A DNA stretch of 64,000 bases from Cardiocondyla obscurior (Eukaryota > Arthropoda > Insecta > Hymenoptera > Formicidae). Positions 41,601 to 52,808 of the stretch are shown piece after piece. The stretch lies in the NCBI RefSeq assembly GCF_019399895.1, contig NC_091872.1:5464395-5528394 (forward strand), written 5' to 3'. Each line of letters begins with the position of its first letter. Position 1 is the first letter of the stretch. The notes beneath the pieces were generated by a model, which saw nothing but the letters and a program-made list of their open reading frames with translations, was not told where the DNA came from and did no database searches. Both the position numbers and the translations under genes were made by a program.

Positions 41601-44600
41601 GGCAGCGTTATCTTGACGTTTCTATGTTAATTTTATTAAACGTAATAATATTAATACACCGATGAAATTAAGGGAAGCAGAATCTTTTATTAATAAATTT
41701 CTTATGAATACGGTGTTTATTTAAAGGTACAGTCCTCAGAGGGCTTGCTCCATAAAGATGAACTCGTCTGAAAACCATTCCCCCATCGTATAAACAGAAA
41801 ATGAAATCAATTCGCTTTACTTATTGCTGCTCGTGTTTTTACGTAAGTACATAAACGAGTTAAACATTTTTACAAAATAATTTGACGTCTTAAATTTTTC
41901 ATGGCACGGAAAAACGAACCGACGTATTCCACGAATGTGTTGTCGTTTAAAGTGATTAGGGCCTCATGCATTATTTAGTATTTTATCAATGCCAAGCGTA
42001 AAGTTTCGTAGTTAGTGTCTGGATTCCGATTTGGGGTGCGCCGGCTCGCCTTTTCTTTATTATTCCTGCGACTTTTATATTTCTAATTTTAACGCCGAGC
42101 AGTCGTCTGATGGCCGGCACCTCGTAAAGCTGCGACACCGTGCCTGATGAAACTAGCAAATTGAGAAAGTTTTTATTACTAGCGTCTCTGCGTGCTGCGA
42201 ATCGATGGCGCGGTCTTTGGCGCCGTTCGTTTTGCGACTTCCAATTGATGATTTTATAAGTTTTATTTTATAAGAATCGCGTAAGAAAGTCGACCGAGTG
42301 TTTCCTCGTGCATCTCGCTCCCTTTCCCCCCCTTTGAGTATCAGAGACGTACTATCTGTCGGCACGATGATATATCTTCCGTGAACTATGGGCTGTCACG
42401 AGAGTCACCGCGAATTCTGTTCGTCCGTGACGCGCGGTGGAAAACAAAATACGCTGGAGCACGTTTCAGATTAAAAATAAAAGAATAAAAAAATAGTTAC
42501 ACCGGAATTATTTCTTTGCTATAAATAAATCTAGGTGTCGCATTAATGATTAATATTTAAAAGTTATAAAGTTATGATAATAAAATAAATTTTTCTTTAT
42601 AATGTTATAATCGTTCAAAATAAATTGTCACAGGTTTCGAACGAGTTCTTACGAAATAAAAAAAAGAATTAAAAATTAAAAATAAATAAATAAACTATTT
42701 AAACTTGTCACTGAACGACATATAAATTTGACGAGTAACATTTTGAAATCTGAGTAAAGTTGTTAAAAGGTAGATTGTATAAAAATAAGTTTACGGGGTC
42801 TATTTTTTTATTACACATACGTGCGACTGTGACGGGGTAAATATTAGCGCTCCCGAATCATATCTCGACTCTCGCGTGAAAAAGGGCGGCGGCGCGAAAA
42901 AACATCCTCCGCTGAATAATGTCGCGACGCGCTGCTGCAACGAACGATGCCGCTGCAGATCCGTCATATACTAGCGCGCGGTGCCGCAGCTACGTATACC
43001 GCAGAACATCGGCAAAAAGTTGTTGGGAAGTTTGCGCGAACGTGCAACCGTGTCCGGGTAAATTGGCCTTTTTAAGGGCCCGGCCGGCGCGCTGGACCCG
43101 GCAGATGTTGCTTCCGTCGAAATAGTCGAACGTACGGATTCGCGCTTCTCAACTTTTCTGCAGTTGATGCCGTGCCAGATGCGACGGACGATATAATTCG
43201 CCCCTCGCGAATTGGCGTTTCGTTATTTGCTCCTTTTTATGGCGTGTGGCAGTAACGCGCGCGGCACAGGATTCGAGGGCTCACTTTTAAAATTCTCCGG
43301 TTGTTACCTTCCGCCACTCGGAGATTGTAGAACTGCACGCGATACGGCTTTTGACGCAAATCATATTTATTAATCACAAAATTTTTAACTGAAAGCTCGG
43401 TGCTCTCAAATTTAAGAACGATAGAAATTTAATGAACAGGAAAATTGATGATAACAATTAACGATTTTTTTTCTGACAATTCTTAGTTGATAATTGAAAA
43501 AAAAATAAAAAAATATTTTTAATTTGACAGTCACGCTTACGTATTTATAAATGCTTTCTGTTCGCACACGCAGATGCGAGAAGCGCTCGTAAAGACTTAT
43601 AAATGCATGTTAGCATGTTAAGACAGCAGGCTGCAGAAATAAATGGGACAATGGTGTGAATGAGGGCGCTGACTCGAGTAATCTTGACAGATAAATGAAG
43701 ATAAAGGGGCAAAGACTGCTGTTTCACGAGCCACCGTGATTAGTCATTCCTTAATAGTACGCGTCATTAATTGAGAAACGTCGGGCAATCAACAAATCAC
43801 TCGGTGAAAAACAAGCGATTAGTCTTTGAATTGAATAAATTTACCTTCGAACCCGTGTCACTCCGTACTAATAAACGTCTATTCACCGCACATTCTGTGA
43901 AAAACAGCATTTGCAATCGCAATTAATCTAATTGTAATAGCATTCCGGCGGAAAACAACGAAATAATGATATCAAATTTTTATCGTTATATCCACGTCGG
44001 CTTAATCGGCACATCCAGTAAAATTCAGACGACCGATGGAAGTATCCGCAAGCTCGCATGTACTTTCGCCTTATCCCAATTAATTCGCCGCCGTCTCATT
44101 ACGCCGTTTCGTGCAGAATGCGCTCGGAAGGTAAACTTCACGCGCAATTTCCCAACCCTTGCGCGTCTCGCGACGTTTTCGCCTGCGTACGGATTGAGCT
44201 TAAAATCGGCTTACGGAAGTGAAGGGGAAGTAGCGCGGCGTGAACCACATCTGCAGCGGGATGCTGCGCCCGGGAATCGTGTTTGCGCATAAACGACGCT
44301 CTCCGCTCGGCCTCTCCTCAAATTCGAGGTGAGTGTAAAAACGGAGGAGGGAAGGGAGTCGCCTTTACGATTCGGGGGGTGGTTGCGTGATGTAAAATTG
44401 AGGAGCAGCCTGCTTGCAGTTTTGACGTGCACGTTAACATTATACCGCGGTTGTACATTTACGTAACACAATACCGCGGAGTGTGCCACGCGACAACATA
44501 ACATTCGTGCTCGGCGACGTTTGTTAATATAATAACGTGGAACCAGTGTGTACTATTTAGTTTAGCGTTAATTAGTACTACTGATATTTTGTAAACCCTT

Positions 44601-47600
44601 AGACATATGCTTGTTTCCCTGGTATGTGTTTGATATTTATTATTCGTAAATTTAATAATAGTTGTTCCAAAAGCCGCAAAGGTTGAAAAAATGAATCTCG
44701 AGCGGAAAATAATAAAAATGTTAATAGTTTGTCTTTCGAGCTGCTAGATAATTTAGAGAATTATTAATGCGCTCGTTTAATCGTCAGGATTTTAATCTTC
44801 CGCGTCATACGTATTATAGCAAGCTTGGTGAGCTGGTCCATCGGGAATGCAGTCCGACAGTCGTTCAGTCTTTTGCGGTATTTGCATTCTTATGAGAATC
44901 AGCACGTGTCACGAGGAATTCAATTTCCTCGCGACGGCAGTCAAGTTTCAAATGGGGTAATACCCAATTATTACATTCGCTCCGTTATTCCCGGGCATGT
45001 CAAAGACCGCGAGCCGGTCTCTCCTCGCCAAGTCTCTCGTCGGGAAGAAGTAGATCGATGCGGCTGTCAAGCGGGCTTGCACGAAGAATGCAAAATTAGA
45101 GTGTTATTACGTGAGACGCGCGGCCGCTTTAAAGACGGGAACATATTTCGTCGTGAAACGATCTTTGCATTTGCATACATAACGTCCCACGCTTACATTT
45201 TGCGACGCCGTGTATCTATCTCGCGTATTATTTATATTTATACTTTATACTCGGGACAAACTCCGCGGACGAAATATCGGCGTCGGTGAAACGAACGGCT
45301 TCAATATGACGCTGTAATGCGGCAACAGCTTCTCGCTCTGCGCGGCGATCCATTTCCGGTTATCGACAACATTCCGCGGAACGCGTCTCGCCTTACCTTG
45401 TTACTGTTCTGTCCCATGTCGAGCTCGCGATTGTACCGCTTCTCGCCGTAGATCCAGTCCTGAATCACCTTCTGGATCTCCGGCTTCTCCGGGTCCACTA
45501 ATCGGAAGGCAGTGATATTGGTCCCGCCGTGCTTGAATTCCTCTAAGTCGACGGTATGCAAGTCCTGAAAAGAATTCGGATTGATCGTGACGTGAATTCC
45601 TATTAGTCACGTGCTTCTGTACCGGATCATAAAACTTCGCGTACGCCGCATTCTGGATTTTGTGAAATTTTAAATCTTTTTCTGTCGCCACGTTCACAGG
45701 AAATTTTTTTTTTTCTTAATTACGTTTAATATTTTCTATCGATTCCTTGAATGTTATTCGGTTCCCCAAAGAGTTATCTTATTAATTATTTTATAAAAGC
45801 CGAACATGTAAGAATAATGCCCCCACTACATTTTCATAAATTCGAAACAAAATTCTTTTCCAATATCGAGAGCGCGGACAATCAAATTAAAAAGTTAATT
45901 TTTTTTTTTTTTGGAAAAAGCAGCAATTTTCCAAATGGTATTGGTAATTGGAATTTCTGTCAGAAATTCCATTTCACGGTTTACCATGAATTAATCATGT
46001 AAGATATCTCTCGCGACAAGCTTTTCGCAACTGAGATCGGATTATATAGGGCGTACGTTGCAAATTGTTTGAACAGATGTCGACTATAGCGAGGCTGAAC
46101 GATCGCGTTTTATATTTGCCCTTTGGAGATCGACGTTTTACTTTCTACAATAGTTTAGTTTTGTCAGTTTTTATCACGTAGCAAAAATCTGTTCGAATTG
46201 TTGGTTATTGTTAAAAGAAAAAAAAAGCATCTGTGTTCTCCGTATCGTCTCTCGCTCTCAACGACTTTCTGACTGTTCACGACAATCAAAGAGGAATTGA
46301 AAAGTCGACGTTTTATATTCGATGAAGAAGTCATAAAAGCACAGCGCAAGCGATTTGCAAGCGTCTTTCTCAGTTAATGGATTTTGTATTGACAAGCATA
46401 AGAGGAACAGGCCGGGACACAAATGATTTTAATGCGGAAGAAAGATTAAAAAAAAAAAACTAAAGCATATCGGTCTAAAGAAATATTTTTATTTAAAAAG
46501 CACAATTATTTCTATAAGCCGTGAAAAAAAGTGGCGATGTTTTTCTTAAATTGCGCATACAAATTTCGATATTTGACTTGTCAATTTAAATATTTAAATA
46601 GAAGTATATATTGATTCTCAATTAGATAACCGTAATGAAATAAAACGTTCAAGTATTGAAACAAAGCTTTCGAGTGCGATCGATTATTCGTGTGCGTTTT
46701 ACTTTTTCAGTATCACTATAAAATACATATAATATAGGATATGAAATGTATCGCCATTTATATCTGCGATTGGCACCTGAGCGAGAAGGACGTTTGAATT
46801 TGTATTCTCCGTGATAGCATTCAGTAGCTATCGACAGGAGCGAAGATAACTCAAGTAACGGCGCGGCATCTGCCTCGAGCGCTCGGTATCTGTATCGTAT
46901 GACGCTTGCGGGCCGGCGTGATTTAAAGTCGCCTGCAACTCGAAGGCGCATCTCGGTCCATCTTTTCAAATACTCGCGGTGGCTCACGCGCGCCGGCCAT
47001 TTATTATCCTTTGTCCCGCATCCGCGGGGGCCGCATGATGGATAAGTCCGCGCTCTCCGATCCGCGGCCCTGTCTTCCCCAAGTAGGTGGACACGCTGTT
47101 GGCGGCGACGTCGCGCGCTCCCGATGTCGGCGCGAATCGATTGACCGCCGTGTGACGATCGATCATCGTCTCGCCTCGGGCCGCATCCGGTTTCCACGCT
47201 CTTTTCGAGATACGTCGCGACGAGGCCGGGCGATATCACCCGCCGCATAGAGACGTGGCGCGCAATAACGGCGGTCGATGAAAATGCACACACATCTCCT
47301 CTCCGCGACCCCGAGCTTCCCTTAATCCCGTCCTGTCCTTTATCACCCCTTTGGCGATCGTTGCGCAACGCGATTACCGAATCTTCGGGGAGGTAGCGCG
47401 AAGATGAGGGCCATGAAGGGAAGCATTTGGAAACGCGCAAGTTCGAAGATCATGAGTACCAGAGTACCTAGAATTTGCTTAACGAAGCGAAAGGTCAATG
47501 CAGCGATATCGTTGCTCGAGATTTGATAAATAACAAATAAAATAAGTACACTAAAAAAAGAAAAGATAATTAACTTAAAAAAAGCAACGCAAATGAGAAA

Positions 47601-50600
47601 ATAATATAAGGGAAGTTATCGTCGGTATAAACTATAAATTCGAGCAAATCGGTACAAATATACAAATTTGATGATGTTATAAATAATATAAATAATAACG
47701 TTCATTAATATGCTTTTTAATAAATAATGCAAAGTTTATGGTTATTATATTTAACTCTTTTCCTGGCGCACACGCTTTTTAATGAGTTTAAAGTCGTTGC
47801 TCGTTTTATCATCGGAAAAACATTATGTTCCCCATTTGCTCATCAGCTCTCGCTATTCCACTCGACGCGTATTTAATACCCGATCTAATGTATTGTACGT
47901 ATGCGCCGATTATTGTCATCGCCGGGATAGTTGGTAAAGCGCGGCGATGAAAACGCGAAAGTGCCGCGAGGATACGGAGGCGGGTGCTATTATTGCGCCA
48001 GCAATCTTTTTCAACGCGGCGACTCATTGTCTCTCCGCATGGTACGCGACATTTTATTAACACGCCGTTGCAAACGCGTAAAGTGTCGCCTGTCAAAGCT
48101 AAATCTTAAGTGAGCACTCGCGGAATAAAAGCCTCAGGGCACGCGAACGTCCTTAAGCGGTAAAGTTGAAGACGCAAGAAAAGCGATCGATTACAATCGG
48201 GAACTCGAGCAGCCATTGCGAAACGCGAGCTGAAAATTTCGTGCGATTGAAATTTTGAGTCTTCAGCTTTACTGCTCGAGCAAAGTTCTGCGCGCCGCAA
48301 CCCTTATTTACGCTATACTCATAGTTTATATCAATAGCGATTTGACGATGATCGTGAATCCCGTATCTTTTCATCCGTGTGCTGTAAAAAAAAATATAAA
48401 AAATATCACCCGCCGTAATAAACGTAAAAAAAATTGTATCGTATAAAATTCTGTAAATTTGCACAGACAAATAGCCGTAAGGATTTTATTATTAATTACG
48501 CGAATGTAAAAAAAATAGAAATGCGCACTTCTATAAAAATTACGATGTATTTTTTATATTAGCGCAATTAATAATGAAATTCTCTTCATTATTACTTGTG
48601 TAAATTTACCAAATTCTTGACGATGTAATTTCACATTCGTCATAGCGAGTGATTTGCGCGAAACTTATTTACAATTTTTCCGGCGTAGGAAAAACGTATT
48701 ACAACGAGGATATATGTAGTAAATGCATACGTGCTATCGGATTTTTGTTCATCAGGAAGACTAGCATACGGGCGAATTCTCAACAAAGAGAACGGGCTTT
48801 TTTTTTCATTTTTCTTCGCGCGCTATCATCGCGCCGTATGATAGATCCGGCAAGAATATCGCTTTTCACACAGTGATGCGTCCGCGCACGGTTGTTACGG
48901 AGTCTATCACGAAATTTCATTGGATCGTAACTTGTTGTTTGAAACGGGAACAGCCGGCGGATCTCTATGTGGGCGCGGAGAGTATCATCGAGACCGTTTG
49001 ACAAATGTTCAGTTTTGCACACATCAATGTGTGCCACAGTTATAGCGGTTTGATGAAGCAAAATATTTTGCGAACGATATTTATATCTAATTTTTAGATG
49101 GCCGTACTTTTGTTCACGATAGCGAGAAATCTTTTGCTTACTTTGCTAGTTATTTTATTTCTTTAAGAATGAATAAGAAAGATTTTGACGAGGGTAATTA
49201 AGTCTCAGTTTAATTTAAATTAAAATCTTTCGATTTTAATTTTCGAGTTGGTTCGAGTTTCATATTTAAATATTTCTCTGTGCTTAATAATCCGAGATTG
49301 TACTTTATAATCAATAGTTAATTAAACATTTTGCTAATACGCCGTTAACAAATAATTATGTAAATTTTTTTTTAAAAGCTAACTTGACGGTTTTTCAAAG
49401 AACCTTCAAGACCTCGTAATTAACTTCTTTTAAGCGATCTTCGCGATTTCAGTTTTCCGATTAAAGACCGTGCCCGGAAGCTGGTTTATTTGAGCGGAAT
49501 TTTGCCTGAGAAGTATTCTATTTCAGTGCGGAATAGGATATTTTCGCCTTTCCTCCGCGAGCGCGCGAAGGTGTAACATGAAAATCCGTGGGCGTATCAT
49601 CCTAAGCGATGGATGTTCGCAATAAGCGCCTTAATGGCGGCCGAGGGTGTAACGACTACAACAATCATCGTAACCGTAACGGGAATAATAACCGTAATAA
49701 TCGCGAGGGGACGCATCTCCCGACGTGTCTCGTATAAATTCGAAGGAAGCGGGAAGTCCGCGAAGGTCCCGAGCGCCGGCGTGTGATGACGTGGAAACGG
49801 GCTGCCATAATTTCATTGCGAGATCACCGTTTCATGAGGCGAGCTTAATTTGACGAAGAACAATTCGTCGAAAGGCGAGAGCGCCGTGACCGGGCAAGAT
49901 TCATTAATGCTCTCACCGGCGAAAGGGCGCTCACCCTTGCATCCGGCTCTCCCGATCGTGTCCGCGGAAAGATCAGGTTGATGGATGACGGTCAATTTTT
50001 CCCTCCGAGAGTCTGACGACTGACCGACGTAAGTGAAAATAAATAGTCGCCGACGCGGGACACATCGCCCCGGGAATCGACCGGGGCGTCGTTAAATCCC
50101 CCTTGCGCGACAGAGATCGGTCGCGACGTTAAGCAATTATTAAGCGGACCCACTCTATCCCTTTCACCTCTGTGAGTTTTTCTCGTACCGAGAAATCTGG
50201 TCGCATCCGTCTAATAATTTATCACTTTCTTTACTATTAGACAACATTTCATTTATACTTTGATTTTTTTTTTCTTTTTTTTTTTTCGAGAGCTTTGCTT
50301 CATTTATTCTCGCGATTTTTCTTTCGCGGCAATTCTTCTGCGTAGCAATTAATATTAAGAGTAAACATCTTACGCAATTTATAAATTAACAGTTTAAGCT
50401 GATAGGGAAGTTTAACGATGCAGATTTCTGCAGGGAAGCCATTAAGAGCGGTTATATGTTATTAATTAAATTTATACATAGCCGGCTTCATTAATCTTCC
50501 TCTAGTTCTTGTTGATAAATATCCAACGGATAGCGTATCGACTTTTACCGGTTTATTGAAGGTATAAACGATTTTTCACTCATCAACGTGAAGATGTCAC

Positions 50601-52145
50601 GTTAGCGGAAAAAAAAAGAAAATAGAGAAAATAGTTACGTTGCAGATTAGAATTCACCGTTTCCGACACTGTTTCGTTATCGGGAATTGCAGTCGGTCGG
50701 CAATCGATGTAGTGCATTCGTCGTTAGTATTAATCCGTGTTCTTCTCTCGTTCTCTCGAGTAAACCGAGCGTCGTCGGTGGAGAGTCAACGGGAGAACGC
50801 CGGAAGAAAAAGCGTAGCTCGATTCTTCCGCGCTCGAACAAATACCTTCGCTGATTTACATTTTAATGGATCTAAATTGAAATCTAGTAAGGGTCGGAGG
50901 GCGGAGGAAAAAGTACCGAGATAAATTGCGCTGCTCGCGGTTATATAGCGTGTCCGTTTAAAGCCCTATTTATTTTTTATCGCTTATTGCCGCGGTGGCG
51001 GATGTCGCGACGACGCGCTTCTTCTCACGGCAAGTCTTCCGGTTGACGCGATGGTGCCCGGCTTTCCGGTTCCCCTTCGCGCCGTCGAGGCCGTAAATTA
51101 CTAATTATCCCGAGACAGCTTCCAATTTGAGAAGCTGCACCGGCCTGACGCTTCCGCTTTCCCACTCGTTCGCGTTCGCATCGTACTCGCGCGCAACACT
51201 TTTATTATGCCCACGACGTACTGCCTACGAGTTTCAAGTAAATTTTAAAAACAAATTTTGCTCCCGACGGCTGCAATTAAAAATGACACTTCGTGACGCC
51301 ACTTGAAGCTGCGCGACGAGCCGCATGCCCCTCCCCGGCGATTAAGTCGATTGCTGCTTTCAGGAAAATTAATTTTTTTTCCTTTCTCTCGGAATGATGT
51401 TCTCGTCGAACGACAGACTTTTTATTGTTCCGTCCTTTTTTTTTTTTTTGCGACAAATGATCGAACGCACAAACGTCGAATCGATGTCAACTCGTTTAAG
51501 TCTGAATAAATGCTTTGGGCGATAAATAAAATCCGTCATATTTTACTTGGCGGTTTTACAACGCGACGTGAAATAAATTATTATGTTGAAAATAATAATC
51601 GGGCTCATTTGTCACTATTACGAAAATACCGGCCGCTACTCAGCGTCAATTTGCGCTGCATTTTGCGTTCGACTGCAATCACGGGAAATCACTGACCGCG
51701 CGGCAGGGCAATCTCCGACTAACTGTTCTTACGGCTCCCCGTCTTTTTAGTCGTAATTTACGAGAGGTTCGAATATTCCGGGAGTAAAGTTATCGATCTT
51801 AACCTTTGTGGCGGCGCAGTTCCCTAGGCGCGCTGAAGACAGGGAGTGTCGCAGGTGGCTCAGACGATGAGAATCGCGAGAATTAGTCTTACAAGTAACG
51901 CGTCTGATGCAATTTCGCGACTCTTATGCCCATCCCAGATTACTTCGTGGCCTATGACGGACGGAAAGTCGATTGTTAATCGCACTTAATCTTGAGTACC
52001 TACCAAGGAGGTGATGAGATAGCTGTGATAGTCGCTCATCATTCCAATCTGTTGCGCTTGCTTTAACACGTCGTAGATCCTCTCAGTCGAGCAGTCCAGC
52101 ACGATGTGCGACTCCGCGGAATTCTTGATTTGTTTCAGCAACGGC
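23413..52145 (-). CDS. Gene C (partial): kainate-type glutamate receptor with alternative Q/R pore exons
   Basis: Glutamate-gated cation channel subunit whose 5' end is missing from the window. Exons in transcript order: 52145-52004, 45564-45397, 39180-39028, 35286-35065, 33421-33130, 32549-32411, then either 32032-31895 (R form) or 31435-31298 (Q form), 30190-29992, 29557-29326, 28069-27954, 26728-26573, 23607-23413. With one pore exon this gives 716 residues and a stop. Phases all match and correspond to genes A and B, with some introns lost or gained. Visible parts: distal amino-terminal domain ([14 protein letters not shown]), S1 with LTITYDRE, M1, pore loop, gate [10 protein letters not shown]2 with GGST and FLMES, cysteines in RNCD and GGGSC, M4, and a 65-residue tail. 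The ligand-binding and gating motifs are canonical. By comparison with A and B about 190 N-terminal residues on four exons are absent. The long introns contrast with the compact neighbours. Confidence 0.92.
24158..24195. repeat. 12-bp inverted repeat in gene C last intron
   Basis: GAGAATAATATT (24158-24169) and its reverse complement (24184-24195) enclose 14 nt. It is AT-rich and may be fortuitous. Confidence 0.4.
25875..25907 (-). other. Possible 33-nt microexon of gene C tail
   Basis: TTTCAG precedes and GTGAGC follows an in-frame stop-free 33-nt segment coding [11 protein letters not shown]. Phase 0 at both ends would let it insert between the M4 exon and the tail exon without a frameshift, adding 11 basic residues. 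The polypyrimidine tract is poor and there is no homology support, so it may be chance. Confidence 0.2.
26573..26728 (-). CDS. Gene C exon: M4 transmembrane segment
   Basis: After a Ser-rich linker the exon codes [17 protein letters not shown], the signature entry into iGluR M4, then a hydrophobic helix and basic juxtamembrane residues ([11 protein letters not shown]). Acceptor GGTCAG|GAG, donor CGG|GTGAGT, phase 0 both ends. Confidence 0.95.
26729..27953 (-). other. Gene C intron
   Basis: About 1.2 kb between the M4 exon and the late S2 exon. No coding signal seen. Confidence 0.6.
27954..28069 (-). CDS. Gene C exon: end of S2 ligand-binding lobe
   Basis: Codes [18 protein letters not shown] and then KRGGGSC, whose Cys is the second half of the conserved S2 disulfide. 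Its 116-bp length and phases are identical to the matching exons of genes A and B. Confidence 0.95.
28070..29325 (-). other. Gene C intron
   Basis: About 1.3 kb, AT-rich in the middle (28500-29150). No coding signal seen. Confidence 0.6.
29326..29557 (-). CDS. Gene C exon: S2 with glutamate-binding glutamate
   Basis: Codes [12 protein letters not shown], then [13 protein letters not shown] (Glu of MES contacts the ligand amino group) and RNCDLTQIG with the first S2 cysteine, ending GYGIAMPP. Acceptor CTAG|GAT, donor A|GTAAGT. Confidence 0.95.
29558..29991 (-). other. Gene C intron
   Basis: 434 bp between the M3 and S2 exons. Nothing else seen. Confidence 0.65.
29992..30190 (-). CDS. Gene C exon: M3 gate and GST motif
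   Basis: Codes [18 protein letters not shown], the M3 gate [13 protein letters not shown], then [15 protein letters not shown] with the Ser/Thr ligand contacts. The 199-bp length is shared by all three genes. The first base completes the Lys codon left open by either pore exon. Confidence 0.97.
30191..31297 (-). other. Gene C intron downstream of the pore exons
   Basis: 1.1 kb, CpG-rich, including a short GAGGA repeat near 30750-30770. No coding signal seen. It may carry splicing-control elements for the pore exon choice, but none could be identified. Confidence 0.55.
31298..31435 (-). CDS. Gene C alternative pore exon, Q form
   Basis: 138 bp coding [12 protein letters not shown], then [21 protein letters not shown]. 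The first Q of MQQG (codon CAG) is the Q/R selectivity site; Gln there normally gives a calcium-permeable channel. The acceptor is strong, with a pyrimidine-rich tract before CCGCAG; the donor is AA|GTAAGT. Length and phases equal those of the R form upstream. It is the downstream member of the pair and the one resembling gene B. Confidence 0.95.
31436..31894 (-). other. Intron between the two pore exons
   Basis: 459 bp. Contains homopolymer T runs on the plus strand (31532-31541, 31739-31749). It is not a size that would sterically forbid splicing the two exons together, so exclusivity would need another mechanism. Confidence 0.6.
31895..32032 (-). CDS. Gene C alternative pore exon, R form
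   Basis: 138 bp coding [12 protein letters not shown], then [21 protein letters not shown]. Arg (codon CGG) sits at the Q/R site, matching the edited vertebrate GluA2 motif MRQGCDI. By my count 33 of 46 residues equal the Q form; differences cluster in the M1-M2 linker (KNPDR against GQSEV) and at pore positions. The donor is AA|GTAAGC. The acceptor TTTAG has a weak pyrimidine tract, so this form may be the regulated or minor one. The intact frame, conserved ends and selective conservation argue against a dead duplicate. Confidence 0.9.
32033..32408 (-). other. Intron upstream of the pore exons
   Basis: The body of a 378-bp intron that begins with a GC donor at 32409-32410. Nothing else seen. 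Confidence 0.6.
32409..32410 (-). promoter_or_regulatory. GC splice donor before the alternative pore exons
   Basis: The exon ends GCCAG and the intron starts GCAAGTG, a perfect match to the GC-donor consensus AG|GCAAGT. The next GT (in GCAA|GTGAAA) would put both pore exons out of frame. AG plus the first base of either exon (G or A) gives Arg, as in the LAR-FSPYEW junction. Confidence 0.85.
32411..32549 (-). CDS. Gene C exon: M1 transmembrane segment
   Basis: Codes [15 protein letters not shown], a pre-M1 region, and M1 ([19 protein letters not shown]). 139 bp; together with one 138-bp pore exon it equals the single 277-bp exon of genes A and B, showing that an intron here accompanies the pore exon duplication. 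Confidence 0.95.
32550..33129 (-). other. Gene C intron
   Basis: 580 bp between the S1 and M1 exons. Nothing else seen. Confidence 0.6.
33130..33421 (-). CDS. Gene C exon: S1 ligand-binding lobe
   Basis: Codes [28 protein letters not shown], and [16 protein letters not shown], where the Arg of DRE binds the glutamate carboxylate, ending TTPFMPL. One 292-bp exon replaces two exons in gene A (201 + 85 bp). Acceptor CGCAG|AGC, donor G|GTGAGA. Confidence 0.97.
33422..35064 (-). other. Gene C intron
   Basis: 1.6 kb, AT-rich at its centre. On the opposite strand it carries a run of plausible splice sites (33745-34480), annotated separately. Confidence 0.55.
33745..34480 (+). ncRNA. Speculative antisense spliced transcript
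   Basis: Three plus-strand segments are bounded by good splice sites: 33745-33849 (TTTCAG before, GTAAGC after), 34111-34153 (TTGCAG before, GTAAGT after) and 34400-34480 (ATCAG before, GTATCC after). Each preceding intron has a T-rich run. No long frame spans them (a 19-codon frame starts at 33775), so if real it is noncoding or an untranslated leader. There is no expression or homology evidence. Confidence 0.2.
35065..35286 (-). CDS. Gene C exon: end of amino-terminal domain
   Basis: Codes [18 protein letters not shown] through [10 protein letters not shown], the C-terminal part of the LIVBP-like domain leading into S1. Acceptor CTTTAG|GTA, donor CTG|GTGAGT, 74 codons, phase 0. Confidence 0.95.
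35287..39027 (-). other. Gene C intron
   Basis: 3.7 kb. No exon-like coding segment with receptor motifs found. AT-rich around 37050-37270, otherwise mixed. Confidence 0.55.
39028..39180 (-). CDS. Gene C exon: amino-terminal domain
   Basis: Codes [15 protein letters not shown], matching ALMFDAVQLFARAL of gene B, and [13 protein letters not shown]. Together with 45397-45564 it corresponds to one exon of about 300 bp in genes A and B. Acceptor ATTCGCAG|ACT, donor ATC|GTAAGT, phase 0. Confidence 0.93.
39181..45396 (-). other. Gene C intron (6.2 kb)
   Basis: Long intron with no supportable exon. Open frames on both strands here (for example 44825-45289 plus) show no domain and low-complexity Arg/Ser content. 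Confidence 0.55.
45397..45564 (-). CDS. Gene C exon: amino-terminal domain
   Basis: Codes [18 protein letters not shown] and [12 protein letters not shown], equivalent to DLQTLDLEPYQYSG in genes A and B. Acceptor TTTTCAG|GAC, donor AAG|GTAAGG, 56 codons, phase 0. Confidence 0.94.
45565..52003 (-). other. Gene C intron (6.4 kb)
   Basis: Holds the longest open frame of the window (46649-47440, minus, 263 codons) in a CpG-rich patch. It is Arg/Ser-rich with no recognisable domain or splice partner, so I treat it as chance. No other coding signal seen. Confidence 0.55.
52004..52145 (-). CDS. Gene C first visible exon: amino-terminal domain
   Basis: 142 bp, the same length as the equivalent exons of A and B. 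It codes [18 protein letters not shown] and [20 protein letters not shown]. The exon opens with one base completing a codon from an upstream exon not in view. Acceptor TTTCAG|G, donor TTG|GTAGGT. Confidence 0.95.
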
Positions 52146-52779
52146 CTGAAACAGAAGAGAGGTTCTTTTTTTTTTCTTTTCTTTTTTCTATAGAATATAC
52201 TATATTTTTAAAATTTTAATTAGAGTTTGCAAACGCTGAGTCGCAGTCTTTCGATGTAGTCGACAAAAGAAAGGGAAATGTCAAGCGTCTACGTAATATA
52301 ATAATGAAACTTTGCAGATCAGTTGGCGCGATGCTCTCCGGGTACGGAGCAGTTCCGATTTCGAGCGTGCTTTTCATCGTGTGCGCGACTTTTAAAATTT
52401 CATGGGACCGTCGGGTGCTTCCCGGCCCTCTCGACCGCCTTTCGACCCTCTCCCTCTCGCTTCCGTCATTCAACATGCACGATAATGCGAATCTCCTTAT
52501 ACAACCCGTGGAAGTCGGAGGTCCCCCCGGGTTTGCTATGGGAATTTTTCATGCCTCGTGCATAATTTAACGAAAGTGCCCTTTATGTTCGTGTTGCTCT
52601 CGCAGTCGTATCGTTCTGTGAATTTCATCCCTGTCTCCGAGACCCCCGCTGACGATTGTGCATCTCTTTTCGAGTCCGCGACTTTATCAAATGATAAGAT
52701 AGAGAAGGGTGGGTTATCGCCGGAAATGCGAGTTATGGCGATTCGGAAATACTTTTTTTAATGGGGATTTAAACGCAAC

Positions 52780-52808
52780 ATGCACGCACGCACACGCACA
52801 CGCGCACA
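52780..52808. repeat. CA/CG dinucleotide-type microsatellite
   Basis: Alternating GCAC/CACG units over about 29 bp. Confidence 0.7.

Noticed and set aside
44825..45289. 154-codon plus-strand frame
   Set aside because: Antisense within a gene C intron, no domain or start context, low-complexity composition.
46649..47440. Longest open frame in the window, 263 codons, minus strand
   Set aside because: It lies in a CpG-rich patch inside a gene C intron, is rich in Arg and Ser with no recognisable domain, and the opposite strand is also open. Probably chance.
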